Positions 34,354 to 43,495 of a DNA stretch of 50,757 nt are shown here, piece after piece. The stretch is taken from assembly GCA_014190475.1 (NCBI GenBank), contig BJGL01000009.1, positions 1 to 50,757 of the forward strand, written 5' to 3'. Position 1 is the first letter of the stretch. Every line of letters starts with the position of its first letter. The notes beneath the pieces were generated by a model. That model was not told the DNA's origin, did not search any database, and worked only from the letters and a program-made list of their open reading frames with translations. The translations under genes and the position numbers were made by a program. This DNA comes from Bacteroidota bacterium (lineage in GTDB: Bacteria > Bacteroidota > Bacteroidia > Chitinophagales > Chitinophagaceae).

Positions 34354-37179
34354 ATGCAGGAGGTGCGTTCCCTATTTCGCCTTTTAATCCTACTGGCGCT
34401 TGGTTGGCCAGCCACGACACTGTCCCAACAGGGTTTTCGTATTGACCTGCCCAAGGAAGAAGAATACAAGGACCGGTTGCTTCGTTCCGAAAAAACAAAA
34501 GATGGAAAATTAAGCTACCCATCACGCCTTGTTCAGAACACAGTTACCCATTACAATTTTACCTACAATGCGGCTCGGAAACTAAATGAGGTGCTGCAAA
34601 AAGCTAAAACAGCACACCGCGACGATTATAGCGCCCTACTTCCCTTTTACAATTTTAGCCTTACCAACACTCGCAAAGATTCCATTGACCTAGATAGTGT
34701 AATTCAAAAAGCCTCCTCAGGTATTGCGCTACATGATTTAAGAAATGACTGGAATGATAATTTGTATTTGTTATGGGGAATGGCTTATTACCTCCAGGAA
34801 AAATTTGATTCAGCTTATCAGGTTTTTCAGTTTATCAACTATTACTATGCACCGCGCGAGAAAGACGGTTACTTTAAGTCGATAGGGAGCGGAAGAGATG
34901 GCAATCGCGCCAACAGTATAGCCAGTCAAGAAAAAACAGGCTTACTCAACAAAATGGGACCGGCACCGCCCAAAAGAAATGAAGCTCTCTTATGGATTAT
35001 TCGAACACAACTAGCACAAGAGCAATTTGCAGAGGCTGCTGGATTACTTCAAACACTTCGTAACGATCTCGCATTCCCCAAAAGACTAAAAACAGAATTA
35101 GAGGAACTGACTGCTTTATCCTTTTACAAGCAGGAACGCTGGGATAGTGCAGCCACACATCTTTCCAAAGCTCTGGAGGGAGCAACTACCTCCAATGAAA
35201 AAGCCCGTTGGGAGTTTTTAACCGCTCAACTCTTTGAGCGAGCAGGTAACTACAGGGCAGCAAGTCAGTACTACAACCTTGCCATTCCCCACTCCACAGA
35301 TTTGATCCTGGAAATTCAAGCACGTATTGCCGCTATTCGAGTTAATCGAACTGAATCTGATTATGCAACCCGTAATGTGCAACGGCTGCTGGAAATGGGA
35401 GCAAAAGAAAAATACAGAGCCTATCAGGATATTATTTATTACACGGCTGCTCAAATGGATTTAGCAGCAGGAAATAAAACCCGTGCAATTGAATCGTTGT
35501 ATCAAAGCACAGTCGCGATCACCAACAATACGCTACAAAGAAATAAAGCGTTTCTCCAGCTGGCAGAGATCTCTTACGAAGCCGGCTTCTATGGCAAGGC
35601 GGCCCAATACTATGATAGTCTTAAAACCACCGACAGCCTGCCCGTTGATCCGGCTGTGTTGGCAGTGAAAAAAAGAGCGCTGCAGACATTGGTGAACAAA
35701 CTTGCTATTGTGGAAAGACAAGACAGTTTGCTACTATTGGCAGGTCTTCCCGAGGAGGAAAGAAAAGAGGCTGTGAAAAAAATTGTGAAACAATTGCGAA
35801 AGCAAGCCGGTCTTCAAGAAGATCCCGCTGCAATTCCCACCCGGCCTTTCACTACAATGCCACAAACACCCTCGCTATTTGGAAATGAAACGGATAAGGG
35901 CGAATGGTATTTTTATAATGCCTCCAGCCGAAGCAGAGGCCAGGCTGCATTTATGGCGCGCTGGGGCAATCGCCCCAATTTGGATAATTGGAGAAGAGCC
36001 GCCAGCATGCAAGCCTCCCTGGCATTAGTGCAAGCAAGCGGACGAGACTCCTTGGGATCAAAAACTAATTCCTCAGAATCAGCAATCGACTTTGAAACGC
36101 TCTATGCCGGATTACCCCTTAGCACAGAAAAGAAAAAAATTACCACAGATTCTCTATCAACTGCGCTCCTGGAGGCAGGCAGGATTCTGATTCAAGAAAT
36201 AGAGGATTGTACGGCTGGAATAAAATTGCTTGATCGACTTTACAACAGCTTCTCCGATTTTGAAAATAGGGACGAAGTGCTGTTTCATCAACACAACTGC
36301 GCATGGCGAGGGGGAGAACTAAATAAAGCATCCGCAATTTTAAAAGAATTAAATACTCAGCATGCACAAAGTCGCTTCACAGCGCTTCTCAATGGGCAAG
36401 AATCAAAAGTGGCGCAGCAAAAATCAAAAAGCTACGATAGCATCTACACAGAGATCTATACACTTTTTGCAAAAGGTGCCTATGAGCAAGCCGTGGAGCT
36501 AAAAAAAGAAACAGATCGAATGGCTGGTGAAAATCACTGGACTCCCCAACTACTTTATATTGAGGCCGCCTATTATGTACAACAAAAAAAGGATAGTACC
36601 GCAATTCGAATACTGCGAGAACTCCAATTACGTTTCCCTAATTCTCCCCTTTACTTACGCGCAGCGGATTTACTGGAAGCAATTAGTAAACGCGTAAGTG
36701 CTACAGCAGCGGCTAATTCCACTACCACCCCTACTCCTTCCAACTTTACCAATAACAACCCAAGCGTGTCAACTGACTCAACTACCCAACCTCCGCCTCT
36801 CACTTCGTTTAGCTGGGATGATAAAACAACGCATCTGGTACTTTTTATATTGGAAGAAATTGAACCATTACTGGCAGCTGAGGCCATGCGCTCGATAGAC
36901 AATTACAATCGATCAGTCTATAACACCCGGACCATTCAAAAAGAATTAGTGAACCTGGATAACCGGTATCGCTTTATTGCGTTAGGTAATTTTGAGAATT
37001 ACCAGGAGGCCTCTGTTTACTTGGAAAGGGCAAAAGCACGATCTGCCAGTGAGATTGTTCCCTGGTTACCTGCTGGAAAATACAAATGGCTACCCATTTC
37101 TACGACTAATTTAAATGAGCTTCGGCTACGCAAGGACTTGGAAGCCTATCAACGTTTCCTTAACAGCAAGAGACCCTAA
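34354..37179 (+). CDS. PorW/SprE-like tetratricopeptide protein of the type IX secretion/gliding machinery
   Basis: A 941-residue exported protein with a signal peptide (LFRLLILLALGWPATTLSQ) and a long array of TPR helices. Landmarks are VQNTVTHYNFTYNAARKLNE, DYSALLPFYNFSL, DSAYQVFQFINYYYAPREKD and PKRNEALLWIIRTQ, which I recognise from the PorW/SprE-type TPR proteins of Bacteroidota. A Thr/Pro/Asn-rich linker (about 787-815) separates the TPRs from a conserved C-terminal domain (THLVLFILEEIEPLLAAEAM). There is no lipobox. A TTG at 34342, 5 nt after AAGGAG, is an alternative start. PBP1A follows after 9 bp. Assignment to PorW is by eye. Confidence 0.7.
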   Translation: MQEVRSLFRLLILLALGWPATTLSQQGFRIDLPKEEEYKDRLLRSEKTKDGKLSYPSRLVQNTVTHYNFTYNAARKLNEVLQKAKTAHRDDYSALLPFYNFSLTNTRKDSIDLDSVIQKASSGIALHDLRNDWNDNLYLLWGMAYYLQEKFDSAYQVFQFINYYYAPREKDGYFKSIGSGRDGNRANSIASQEKTGLLNKMGPAPPKRNEALLWIIRTQLAQEQFAEAAGLLQTLRNDLAFPKRLKTELEELTALSFYKQERWDSAATHLSKALEGATTSNEKARWEFLTAQLFERAGNYRAASQYYNLAIPHSTDLILEIQARIAAIRVNRTESDYATRNVQRLLEMGAKEKYRAYQDIIYYTAAQMDLAAGNKTRAIESLYQSTVAITNNTLQRNKAFLQLAEISYEAGFYGKAAQYYDSLKTTDSLPVDPAVLAVKKRALQTLVNKLAIVERQDSLLLLAGLPEEERKEAVKKIVKQLRKQAGLQEDPAAIPTRPFTTMPQTPSLFGNETDKGEWYFYNASSRSRGQAAFMARWGNRPNLDNWRRAASMQASLALVQASGRDSLGSKTNSSESAIDFETLYAGLPLSTEKKKITTDSLSTALLEAGRILIQEIEDCTAGIKLLDRLYNSFSDFENRDEVLFHQHNCAWRGGELNKASAILKELNTQHAQSRFTALLNGQESKVAQQKSKSYDSIYTEIYTLFAKGAYEQAVELKKETDRMAGENHWTPQLLYIEAAYYVQQKKDSTAIRILRELQLRFPNSPLYLRAADLLEAISKRVSATAAANSTTTPTPSNFTNNNPSVSTDSTTQPPPLTSFSWDDKTTHLVLFILEEIEPLLAAEAMRSIDNYNRSVYNTRTIQKELVNLDNRYRFIALGNFENYQEASVYLERAKARSASEIVPWLPAGKYKWLPISTTNLNELRLRKDLEAYQRFLNSKRP

Positions 37180-37188
37180 CTTAGCACT

Positions 37189-39591
37189 ATGAAACCCTCC
37201 GTTCGTTTTTTCTGGAAATTTTTTGGCTGGGGTCTGGTAGCTTTTTTACTACTGATTTTATTAGCCAATCTCGGACTATTTGGGAAAATGCCCTCGCTAT
37301 ATGAATTACAGAATCCCTCCATCCTGCAAGCCTCTGAAGTATATGCGATCGATGGAACGCTGATGGGGAAATATTATACTGAGCGCGGCAACAGAAGTAA
37401 TGTAAAATACCGTGATCTATCCCGTCATGCGATTGATGCCTTAATTGCCACAGAGGATGAACGATTTTACTCACACAGTGGTATCGATTTCAAATCAACA
37501 CTGCGAGCTGTAGTTACCTTAGGTTCAGAGGGAGGAGGCAGCACTATCACACAACAGTTAGCAAAGGCCTTGCTGGCACAGGGAAGTAGAAACAAAGCGT
37601 GGCGTGTAATAGAAAAACTCAAAGAGTGGATTATTGCCGTTAAACTAGAAAAGAATTTTACCAAAGAAGAAATCATAACACTTTACTTAAATGCCGTACC
37701 GTTTGGTAATAATATTTATGGAATCCGAAATGCATCCCGCACATTCTTTCAAAAAGAACCGGACCGTCTCAATGTAGAAGAAGCTGCCTTACTCATTGGA
37801 ATGCTCAAGGGAAATAGCATTTATAATCCTGTACGTAATCCCAAGGCTGCCCTCGATCGCAGAAACGTGGTAATTGGGCAAATGGAAGTCAATAACAAGA
37901 TCACCAGCGAGGAAGCCACTCGACTGAAGGCTCTACCCATCCAGTTGAATTATAAAAAAATGGATGAGAATACCGGTTATGCGCCTTATTTCAGAGAAAT
38001 ATTGAAAGAAGAAATTAAGGAGGCGCTGAAAGGTCTCACTAATCCGGAGGGTGAACCCTATAGCATTTACAATGATGGATTAAAAATTTATACTACCGTC
38101 AATGTACAATTGCAGCAATATGCGGAAGAAGCACTGGCCTTGCATATGTCGCAACTCCAAAAAAATGTAAATAACCGCAACTCCATCAAGTCAGGAAAAA
38201 TTTGGAATGGTAAAGAGTCCATATTGGAGAGAGCCATGAAAGAATCGGACCGTTGGCGTAACCTGGAGGAAGACGGATGGAGTGAAAAAGAAATTCGAGC
38301 CAGTTTTAAAGAACCCGTGCGCATGAAAGTATTTGCCTGGAATACACGTCGTGAAACGGATACCATGATGACTCCGTTGGATTCGATCAAGTATCACCGA
38401 CAAATGGAACAGGCTTCTTTTATGGCCATGGACCCCGTAACGGGAGAAATTCGTGCCTGGGTTGGTGGTATTCATTTTAAAACATACAAATACGACCACG
38501 TAAATATTAAAACAAAAAGACAGGTAGGCTCCACTATCAAGCCATTGTTATATACACAAGCGGTAGAAGAGAGAGGCTTTACTCCCGAAACACAACTCCC
38601 TAATGAGCCACAGTATTTCGAAGGAAATGGTTGGGTACCCGCTAGTAAAGAATGTAAAGGAGGACCTGGATCAATGGCCGCTGCATTAGCATTTTCAAAA
38701 AACTGTGCAACCGCTTACATTATGAAACAAGTGGGAGCCCGACAATTTGCGGAATTTATGGGTCGCTTAAATATTCCCACTCCTATTGGCCCCTACCCTT
38801 CTGTTGCTTTGGGATCTTGCGATCTTTCGTTATTTGAAATGATGTGGGCCTACACAATTTTTCCTGGAAGAGGCTTTTCTACAAAACCATTTGCCATCAG
38901 CCGCATAGAAGATAGAAATGGTAATGTAATCAAACGATTTGACTTCAGTGCTAATAGAAAAGAAGTAATTAGTGAGGCTACTGCCTATACGATGGCACGT
39001 ATGATGCAGGGTGCCGTAGATGTAGGTACCGCGGCAGGTATGCGTAGCCGTGTAGGCGCCGCTGAGATGGGAGGAAAAACCGGAACCACCAATGAAAATG
39101 CGGATGCGTGGTTTCTTGGATTCACCCCGCAAATTCTGGTGGGTGCCTGGGTTGGATTTGACGATCAGTTTATTAAAAACGAAGGAGAAGCCTCTAGAAT
39201 GGCTCGTCCGATTTGCGAGTATTTCTTTGGAAAAGCATTAGCAGACAGCCGCACCGGACTGGAAAAAGAGGCCCGATTTGTAGTGCCTGCAGAAATGGGT
39301 AATTCCATGAACAGTGCAGATATTCTTTTAAATGATCTTGAATTAATGCCCGGTGCCGAGGGACAAGATATGGGAGTAGGTTCAGAGGATGATTATAAAC
39401 TAGAGACGGCTCCTTACATTGGTCCCGAATCTACGCCAGTTCGTGAAGAGGATTCAAAGTCCATCCCTACACCTAAAAAAGATACACTTCCCAAGAAAGA
39501 GACAGATCTTCCTCGTAACACTCCTGCCTCATCTGAAAAAGGAGATAAGAAAAAAGGATTGTTAAACAGAATTCTCAAAAAGAATGAATGA
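37189..39591 (+). CDS. Bifunctional penicillin-binding protein 1A family (glycosyltransferase/transpeptidase)
   Basis: An 800-residue peptidoglycan synthase. After a cytoplasmic stub and a membrane helix (14-32) comes the GT51 domain with ATEDERFY (catalytic E89) and GGGSTITQQLAK. The transpeptidase domain follows with SxxK S448-T-I-K451, SxN S503-K-N505 and KTGT 630-633. The C-terminus ends in a Pro/Lys-rich tail (PTPKKDTLPKKETDL) likely disordered. A long insert at about 310-395 between the two domains is rich in charged residues. It is coupled to the GNAT gene through ATGA and lies directly after the PorW-like gene. Confidence 0.96.
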   Translation: MKPSVRFFWKFFGWGLVAFLLLILLANLGLFGKMPSLYELQNPSILQASEVYAIDGTLMGKYYTERGNRSNVKYRDLSRHAIDALIATEDERFYSHSGIDFKSTLRAVVTLGSEGGGSTITQQLAKALLAQGSRNKAWRVIEKLKEWIIAVKLEKNFTKEEIITLYLNAVPFGNNIYGIRNASRTFFQKEPDRLNVEEAALLIGMLKGNSIYNPVRNPKAALDRRNVVIGQMEVNNKITSEEATRLKALPIQLNYKKMDENTGYAPYFREILKEEIKEALKGLTNPEGEPYSIYNDGLKIYTTVNVQLQQYAEEALALHMSQLQKNVNNRNSIKSGKIWNGKESILERAMKESDRWRNLEEDGWSEKEIRASFKEPVRMKVFAWNTRRETDTMMTPLDSIKYHRQMEQASFMAMDPVTGEIRAWVGGIHFKTYKYDHVNIKTKRQVGSTIKPLLYTQAVEERGFTPETQLPNEPQYFEGNGWVPASKECKGGPGSMAAALAFSKNCATAYIMKQVGARQFAEFMGRLNIPTPIGPYPSVALGSCDLSLFEMMWAYTIFPGRGFSTKPFAISRIEDRNGNVIKRFDFSANRKEVISEATAYTMARMMQGAVDVGTAAGMRSRVGAAEMGGKTGTTNENADAWFLGFTPQILVGAWVGFDDQFIKNEGEASRMARPICEYFFGKALADSRTGLEKEARFVVPAEMGNSMNSADILLNDLELMPGAEGQDMGVGSEDDYKLETAPYIGPESTPVREEDSKSIPTPKKDTLPKKETDLPRNTPASSEKGDKKKGLLNRILKKNE

Positions 39592-40094
39592 GCAATCCGC
39601 AAACTTCATACGAAGTACGAACAGCATCACAGGCTGACATTGAATTAATCCGGGAATTATGCATGCAGGTTTGGCCTCAAACCTATTCTTCTATTTTAAC
39701 GGAAGAACAATTAGCCTACATGTTAGAATGGATGTACAGCCCCGCCTCACTGGCGCAACAAATGAATGAGGGCGCTACTTTTTTATTGCTATATCAAGCG
39801 CAAACGCCAATCGGCTATGCTTCTTATCAAGCACTACAAGCTGATCACTTTAAGTTGCACAAATTATATGTGTTACCCCATGTGCAGGGGAAGGGGGCTG
39901 GCCGTATTTTTCTAACTGATCTTCTACAACGCATCAAAGAATTAGGAGCACATACCCTTGAATTACAAGTAAATCGATACAATAAAGCTGTAGGCTTTTA
40001 TCATCAAATGGGCTTCACCATACGTGAAACTGCTGATATAGAGATTGGTAATGGCTTTTATATGAACGACTATATAATGCAAATAGCCCTTTAA
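39588..40094 (+). CDS. GNAT family N-acetyltransferase
   Basis: A 168-residue GCN5-type acetyltransferase. The acetyl-CoA pyrophosphate motif is LPHVQGKGAGRIFL, preceded by the beta-bulge strand LHKLYV and followed by NRYNKAVGFYHQMGF, the classical C-terminal GNAT segment. The start overlaps the PBP1A stop by ATGA, so the two are translationally coupled. The substrate (small molecule or protein) is not predictable. Confidence 0.92.
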   Translation: MSNPQTSYEVRTASQADIELIRELCMQVWPQTYSSILTEEQLAYMLEWMYSPASLAQQMNEGATFLLLYQAQTPIGYASYQALQADHFKLHKLYVLPHVQGKGAGRIFLTDLLQRIKELGAHTLELQVNRYNKAVGFYHQMGFTIRETADIEIGNGFYMNDYIMQIAL

Positions 40095-40107
40095 TTAGTA
40101 GGGCTTT
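40085..40107 (+). terminator. Probable terminator after the PBP1A-GNAT operon
   Basis: AGCCCT (40085-40090) and AGGGCT (40100-40105) form a 6-bp stem with a 9-nt loop containing the GNAT stop codon, followed by a short T-rich stretch (TTATT). The U-tract is weak, so the strength is uncertain. Confidence 0.5.
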
Positions 40108-40121
40108 ATTGATTTATACTG

Positions 40122-40129
40122 TAGCTTTG
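40122..40129 (+). promoter_or_regulatory. -7 promoter box for ahcY
   Basis: TAGCTTTG is an exact TAnnTTTG match, 22 nt before the ahcY ATG and 15 nt after the probable terminator hairpin. No SAH riboswitch fits in the remaining space. Confidence 0.55.
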
Positions 40130-40151
40130 CGCCATCTTAAAACCAAGTCGT

Positions 40152-41477
40152 ATGTCAACCATGACCAAATCCATTGATTTCAGTTTACCTTATAAAGTAG
40201 CCGATATCTCCCTGGCTGAATGGGGCCGCAAAGAAATTCGTTTAGCAGAAGCAGAAATGCCAGGACTAATGGCCATTCGTGCCGAGTATGGTCCTTCACA
40301 ACCTTTAAAAGGTGCTCGTGTAGCAGGCTGTCTGCACATGACAATCCAAACAGCGGTATTGATTGAAACATTAGCTGCCTTGGGTGCTGAAGTAAAATGG
40401 AGTTCTTGTAATATATTCTCTACACAAGACCATGCTGCAGCTGCAATTGCCGCTGCTGGTATTGGCGTATTTGCGTGGAAAGGACAAACCATTGAAGAAG
40501 CTGATTGGTGTATTGAACAAACACTTTTCTTTGGTGGAAAGGATCGTCCTTTGAATATGATTTTGGATGACGGAGGTGACCTAACTAACATGGTGTTAGA
40601 CAAATACCCTGAATTAGTTCAATATGTAAAAGGAATTTCTGAAGAAACAACAACCGGCGTGCATCGTTTGTATGAGCGCGTGGCAAAAGGAACACTTCCA
40701 ATGCCAGCGATCAATGTAAACGACTCTGTTACTAAATCTAAATTCGATAACAAATACGGTTGTAAAGAATCACTCGTAGATGCAATCCGCCGTGCTACTG
40801 ATGTAATGTTAGCTGGTAAAGTTGCCGTGGTAGGTGGTTATGGTGATGTGGGTAAAGGATCTGCTGCTTCTTTAGCAGGAGCCGGATGCCGTGTGATTGT
40901 TACAGAGATCGATCCTATCTGTGCGTTGCAAGCGGCTATGGATGGTTTTGAAGTGAAAAAGATGATTGATGCAGTAAAAGAAGCTGATATTGTTGTTACT
41001 GCTTCTGGTTGCCGCGATTTGATTACGGGCGAACACTTCAAACGTATGAAGGACAAAGCTATTGTTTGTAACATCGGACACTTTGATATTGAAATTGATA
41101 TTGCCTGGTTGAATACCAATTACGGTCATACCAAAGACACGATTAAGCCTCAGGTGGATATCTACAATGTAGAAGGAAATGATATCATCATCTTGGCAGA
41201 AGGCCGTCTGGTTAATTTGGGTTGTGCTACCGGCCATCCTTCCTTTGTGATGAGTAATTCATTCACCAACCAAACGCTGGCTCAGATTGAATTATGGACT
41301 AACAATAAGAATTACGAGAATAAAGTATATGTTCTTCCAAAACACTTAGATGAGAAAGTGGCCCGTTTGCACCTCTCTAAAATTGGAGTAGAGTTGGATG
41401 AGTTGACAACCCCTCAAGCTGAATACCTTGGCATTAGTAAGGTTGGACCATTCAAGCCAGAACATTACCGTTATTAA
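40152..41477 (+). CDS. ahcY: Adenosylhomocysteinase
   Basis: NAD-dependent hydrolysis of S-adenosylhomocysteine to adenosine and homocysteine, recycling the product of methyltransferases. The 441-residue protein contains [17 protein letters not shown], the substrate-site segment [10 protein letters not shown], the NAD-binding [16 protein letters not shown], and the C-terminal signature ending KPEHYRY, with the conserved Lys-Tyr pair near the end. Length and motifs are complete. It is transcribed alone from its own promoter and stopped by a strong bidirectional terminator. Confidence 0.98.
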   Translation: MSTMTKSIDFSLPYKVADISLAEWGRKEIRLAEAEMPGLMAIRAEYGPSQPLKGARVAGCLHMTIQTAVLIETLAALGAEVKWSSCNIFSTQDHAAAAIAAAGIGVFAWKGQTIEEADWCIEQTLFFGGKDRPLNMILDDGGDLTNMVLDKYPELVQYVKGISEETTTGVHRLYERVAKGTLPMPAINVNDSVTKSKFDNKYGCKESLVDAIRRATDVMLAGKVAVVGGYGDVGKGSAASLAGAGCRVIVTEIDPICALQAAMDGFEVKKMIDAVKEADIVVTASGCRDLITGEHFKRMKDKAIVCNIGHFDIEIDIAWLNTNYGHTKDTIKPQVDIYNVEGNDIIILAEGRLVNLGCATGHPSFVMSNSFTNQTLAQIELWTNNKNYENKVYVLPKHLDEKVARLHLSKIGVELDELTTPQAEYLGISKVGPFKPEHYRY

Positions 41478-41495
41478 TGAAATTATAATGCAGAT

Positions 41496-41524
41496 AAAAA
41501 ACCTCCGTTATTGGAGGTTTTTTT
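41496..41524. terminator. Strong bidirectional intrinsic terminator between ahcY and a convergent gene
   Basis: AAAAAACCTCC (41496-41506), loop GTTATT, then GGAGGTTTTTT (41513-41523): an 11-bp perfect stem in which the A-run on one side and the T-run on the other serve as U-tracts in both directions. The opposite gene stops at 41523, right at its edge. Confidence 0.9.
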
Positions 41525-42032
41525 ATTGGAGTAATTTGACTGCTTCTTTGGTTACACAATCTACCGCCTGCATAAATTTTAACTGCATCGATTCGTCCAA
41601 ATTAACAGGGACCATTTTTTGATCCCGATCGGTAAATACGATATGACTGATCTTAGCCGTAGCTAATTTTCTCAACTGATAATTGACACTAACTGCGTTT
41701 CGAAAAATAAAATGATAAAGCCCCTCGCAGTTCATGGTACCGGCATTCCGTAATAATAACTTGGATTTAGTACCCGCAAAATAGAGGGTGGCGCTACAAC
41801 CATCGTCAAAGCAACGATTGGTTTTGAAAGAAAAAAGAATATCTACTTCTTTCTTATCTGCATCTACGGTTACGGAGGCACCCGAAAGATCTATAAAGCC
41901 TGAGCTCAATCGGGTTTCTCGGGTAAATACATCTACTTCCCGGTTAACAGTACAATCCTGCGCAGCAGTTGTAAACACCGATGCAAAGCAAAGCACAAAA
42001 AGCAAATACTTTTTAAAGCTACCCCCTAGCAT
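41523..42032 (-). CDS. Exported protein of unknown function
   Basis: A 169-residue protein with a signal peptide (KKYLLFVLCFASVFTTAA-QD). The mature part has four cysteines at least (DCTVNREV, RCFDDGCSAT, TMNCEG) and mixed beta strands. No family is recognised. The ATG at 42032 is used since the longer frame has no function before the signal. It ends the M48-YbjQ operon (10 bp after the YbjQ stop), so envelope stress or quality control is a guess from context only. Confidence 0.7.
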   Translation of the reverse strand: MLGGSFKKYLLFVLCFASVFTTAAQDCTVNREVDVFTRETRLSSGFIDLSGASVTVDADKKEVDILFSFKTNRCFDDGCSATLYFAGTKSKLLLRNAGTMNCEGLYHFIFRNAVSVNYQLRKLATAKISHIVFTDRDQKMVPVNLDESMQLKFMQAVDCVTKEAVKLLQ

Positions 42033-42042
42033 GGAAAAAAAA

Positions 42043-42360
42043 TTAAATCCGAACCGCAGTTCCTGTAGCAATTACCATCAGCATACTACCGCTGGCACCC
42101 ACTGTTTCAAAATCTAAGTCAATTCCCACCACGGCATTAGCTCCCATCGACTGCGCTTTTTGCGTTAACTCACGCATCGCATCTTCCTTAGCTTCTTCAA
42201 TTACGCGCTCATAGGTTTTGCTACGTCCACCAATCAAGTCACGCAGACCAGCAAAAATGTCTTTAAACATATTGGCACCAATAATACTTTGCGCATTAAT
42301 TACACCTAGATATTCTTGTACAGGTCTTCCTTCAATAGAGGCAGTAGTTGTTAATATCAT
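42043..42360 (-). CDS. YbjQ family (UPF0145) protein
   Basis: A 105-residue protein of the YbjQ/UPF0145 family, often called heavy-metal-binding, which assembles into pentamers. The family landmarks are all seen: TTTASIEGRPVQEYLGVI, the helix with ERVIEEAKEDAMREL, and ANAVVGIDLDFETVG. It begins one base after the M48 protease stop, so the two are surely co-transcribed. No metal-site residues stand out. Confidence 0.93.
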   Translation of the reverse strand: MILTTTASIEGRPVQEYLGVINAQSIIGANMFKDIFAGLRDLIGGRSKTYERVIEEAKEDAMRELTQKAQSMGANAVVGIDLDFETVGASGSMLMVIATGTAVRI

Positions 42361-42361
42361 A

Positions 42362-43432
42362 TTACTTGTTTTTTAGTTGTGCAAAAATACTAACAAGCTG
42401 GGGATCTTCCTTGACCACTTGTCCACGAGCCGCCTCCCGTATATACTGCATACGATTGTCAGTATCCGGGTGGCTACTTATCATCTCAGGAATTTCTGTT
42501 CCTGGCGAGGAGTCTTTCAAATGCTTGAATAGTCGATCATACCCTCCAGGATCAATCCCTCTTTCCCGTAACAATTTATATCCTTCCAAATCTGCCTCTT
42601 TTTCCAGTGATCTGGAATAACTCAAGGTCCTCAATTGATTGGCTTGCCCGATCACCAAGGTTGCCAATCCACTACTCTTTCCAAATAGTAAAGTCACAAA
42701 TAAATCTGAACCCATAGACCTGAAAATAGAACGCGTGGCATGTCTTTTTTCGACATGAACAAACTCGTGACTGAGCAAGGCTGCCAACTCGGGGTAGGTC
42801 TCCATATTTTCCAACAAACCCGTGTATACAACCAACTGTCCACCCGGCAAGGCAAATGCATTTACCATTTCATCCTTTACCACGGTAATACGAATGGAGT
42901 AATCGGTTTCAATGGCCAAGGCATTAAAAAAATCATTGAGTACACGCGTAGCCATCGTGTCTTCCGTTTGTGTACTCTTCATGGCCTCAAATACACTATC
43001 CCCTAATTGACGCTCTGTTTTTTTTGAAACAACTGTTGCCATTTGTTCTGCCAGCCAAGGCACCATAAAAAAATAAAGAAGCGATCCGGATAACAGCATT
43101 GCACTGAGCAAGGCCACCGTACGACGCAGACTACCCGTTCTTTTTTTTCTAAACCATGACTTATTTGCCTCTGCTTTAATTTCCTCCCAATATTCAAACG
43201 CCTCGCGACCAGCTACTCGAAACTCAGCTTGAGTATTGGTTTGTGTAAAGCGGCTTCGCTGCTCCGCGAATAAAAAATCACCTTGTACCTCTTTGAGTGG
43301 CCAGTCTTGTCTAGCAGGATTTCCATGTTGGTCATGAAAACCAATACTCAGGGTCCGATCCGATAAAAGAAGCGTAGCCTCACTGGGGGGAGAAAAATAA
43401 CTGGGGTAAAATTGCCCACTAAAGGTTTTCAT
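42362..43432 (-). CDS. Membrane-anchored M48 family metalloprotease
   Basis: A 356-residue protein with an N-terminal cytoplasmic domain (1-100), one membrane helix (104-124) and an M48 peptidase domain with HEFVH at 222-226 and the downstream glutamate in SRSLEKEADLEGYKLL. The closing HPDTDNRMQYI is characteristic of the YggG/LoiP/BepA-like group, which degrade or repair misfolded envelope proteins. It leads the operon with YbjQ and a small exported protein. A -7-like TATCTTTA lies on the minus strand (43449-43456), 16 nt upstream. Confidence 0.92.
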   Translation of the reverse strand: MKTFSGQFYPSYFSPPSEATLLLSDRTLSIGFHDQHGNPARQDWPLKEVQGDFLFAEQRSRFTQTNTQAEFRVAGREAFEYWEEIKAEANKSWFRKKRTGSLRRTVALLSAMLLSGSLLYFFMVPWLAEQMATVVSKKTERQLGDSVFEAMKSTQTEDTMATRVLNDFFNALAIETDYSIRITVVKDEMVNAFALPGGQLVVYTGLLENMETYPELAALLSHEFVHVEKRHATRSIFRSMGSDLFVTLLFGKSSGLATLVIGQANQLRTLSYSRSLEKEADLEGYKLLRERGIDPGGYDRLFKHLKDSSPGTEIPEMISSHPDTDNRMQYIREAARGQVVKEDPQLVSIFAQLKNK

Positions 43433-43477
43433 GGAAAAGATTGAAACTTAAAGATAAGACGGCCAACTTTTCGACCC

Positions 43478-43485
43478 TATTTTTG
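43478..43485 (+). promoter_or_regulatory. -7 promoter box 10 nt before the DUF2452 gene
   Basis: TATTTTTG is an exact TAnnTTTG match, ten bases before the ATG at 43496; the predicted leader is only a few bases long. Confidence 0.5.
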
Positions 43486-43495
43486 TAATACTCAC

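Noticed and set aside
40095-40151. SAH riboswitch before ahcY
   Set aside because: Only 57 bp are available and they already contain a hairpin end and a -7 box; no SAH aptamer pattern.
40190-40603. 137-codon minus-strand ORF inside ahcY
   Set aside because: Antisense to conserved adenosylhomocysteinase sequence; no promoter or family resemblance.
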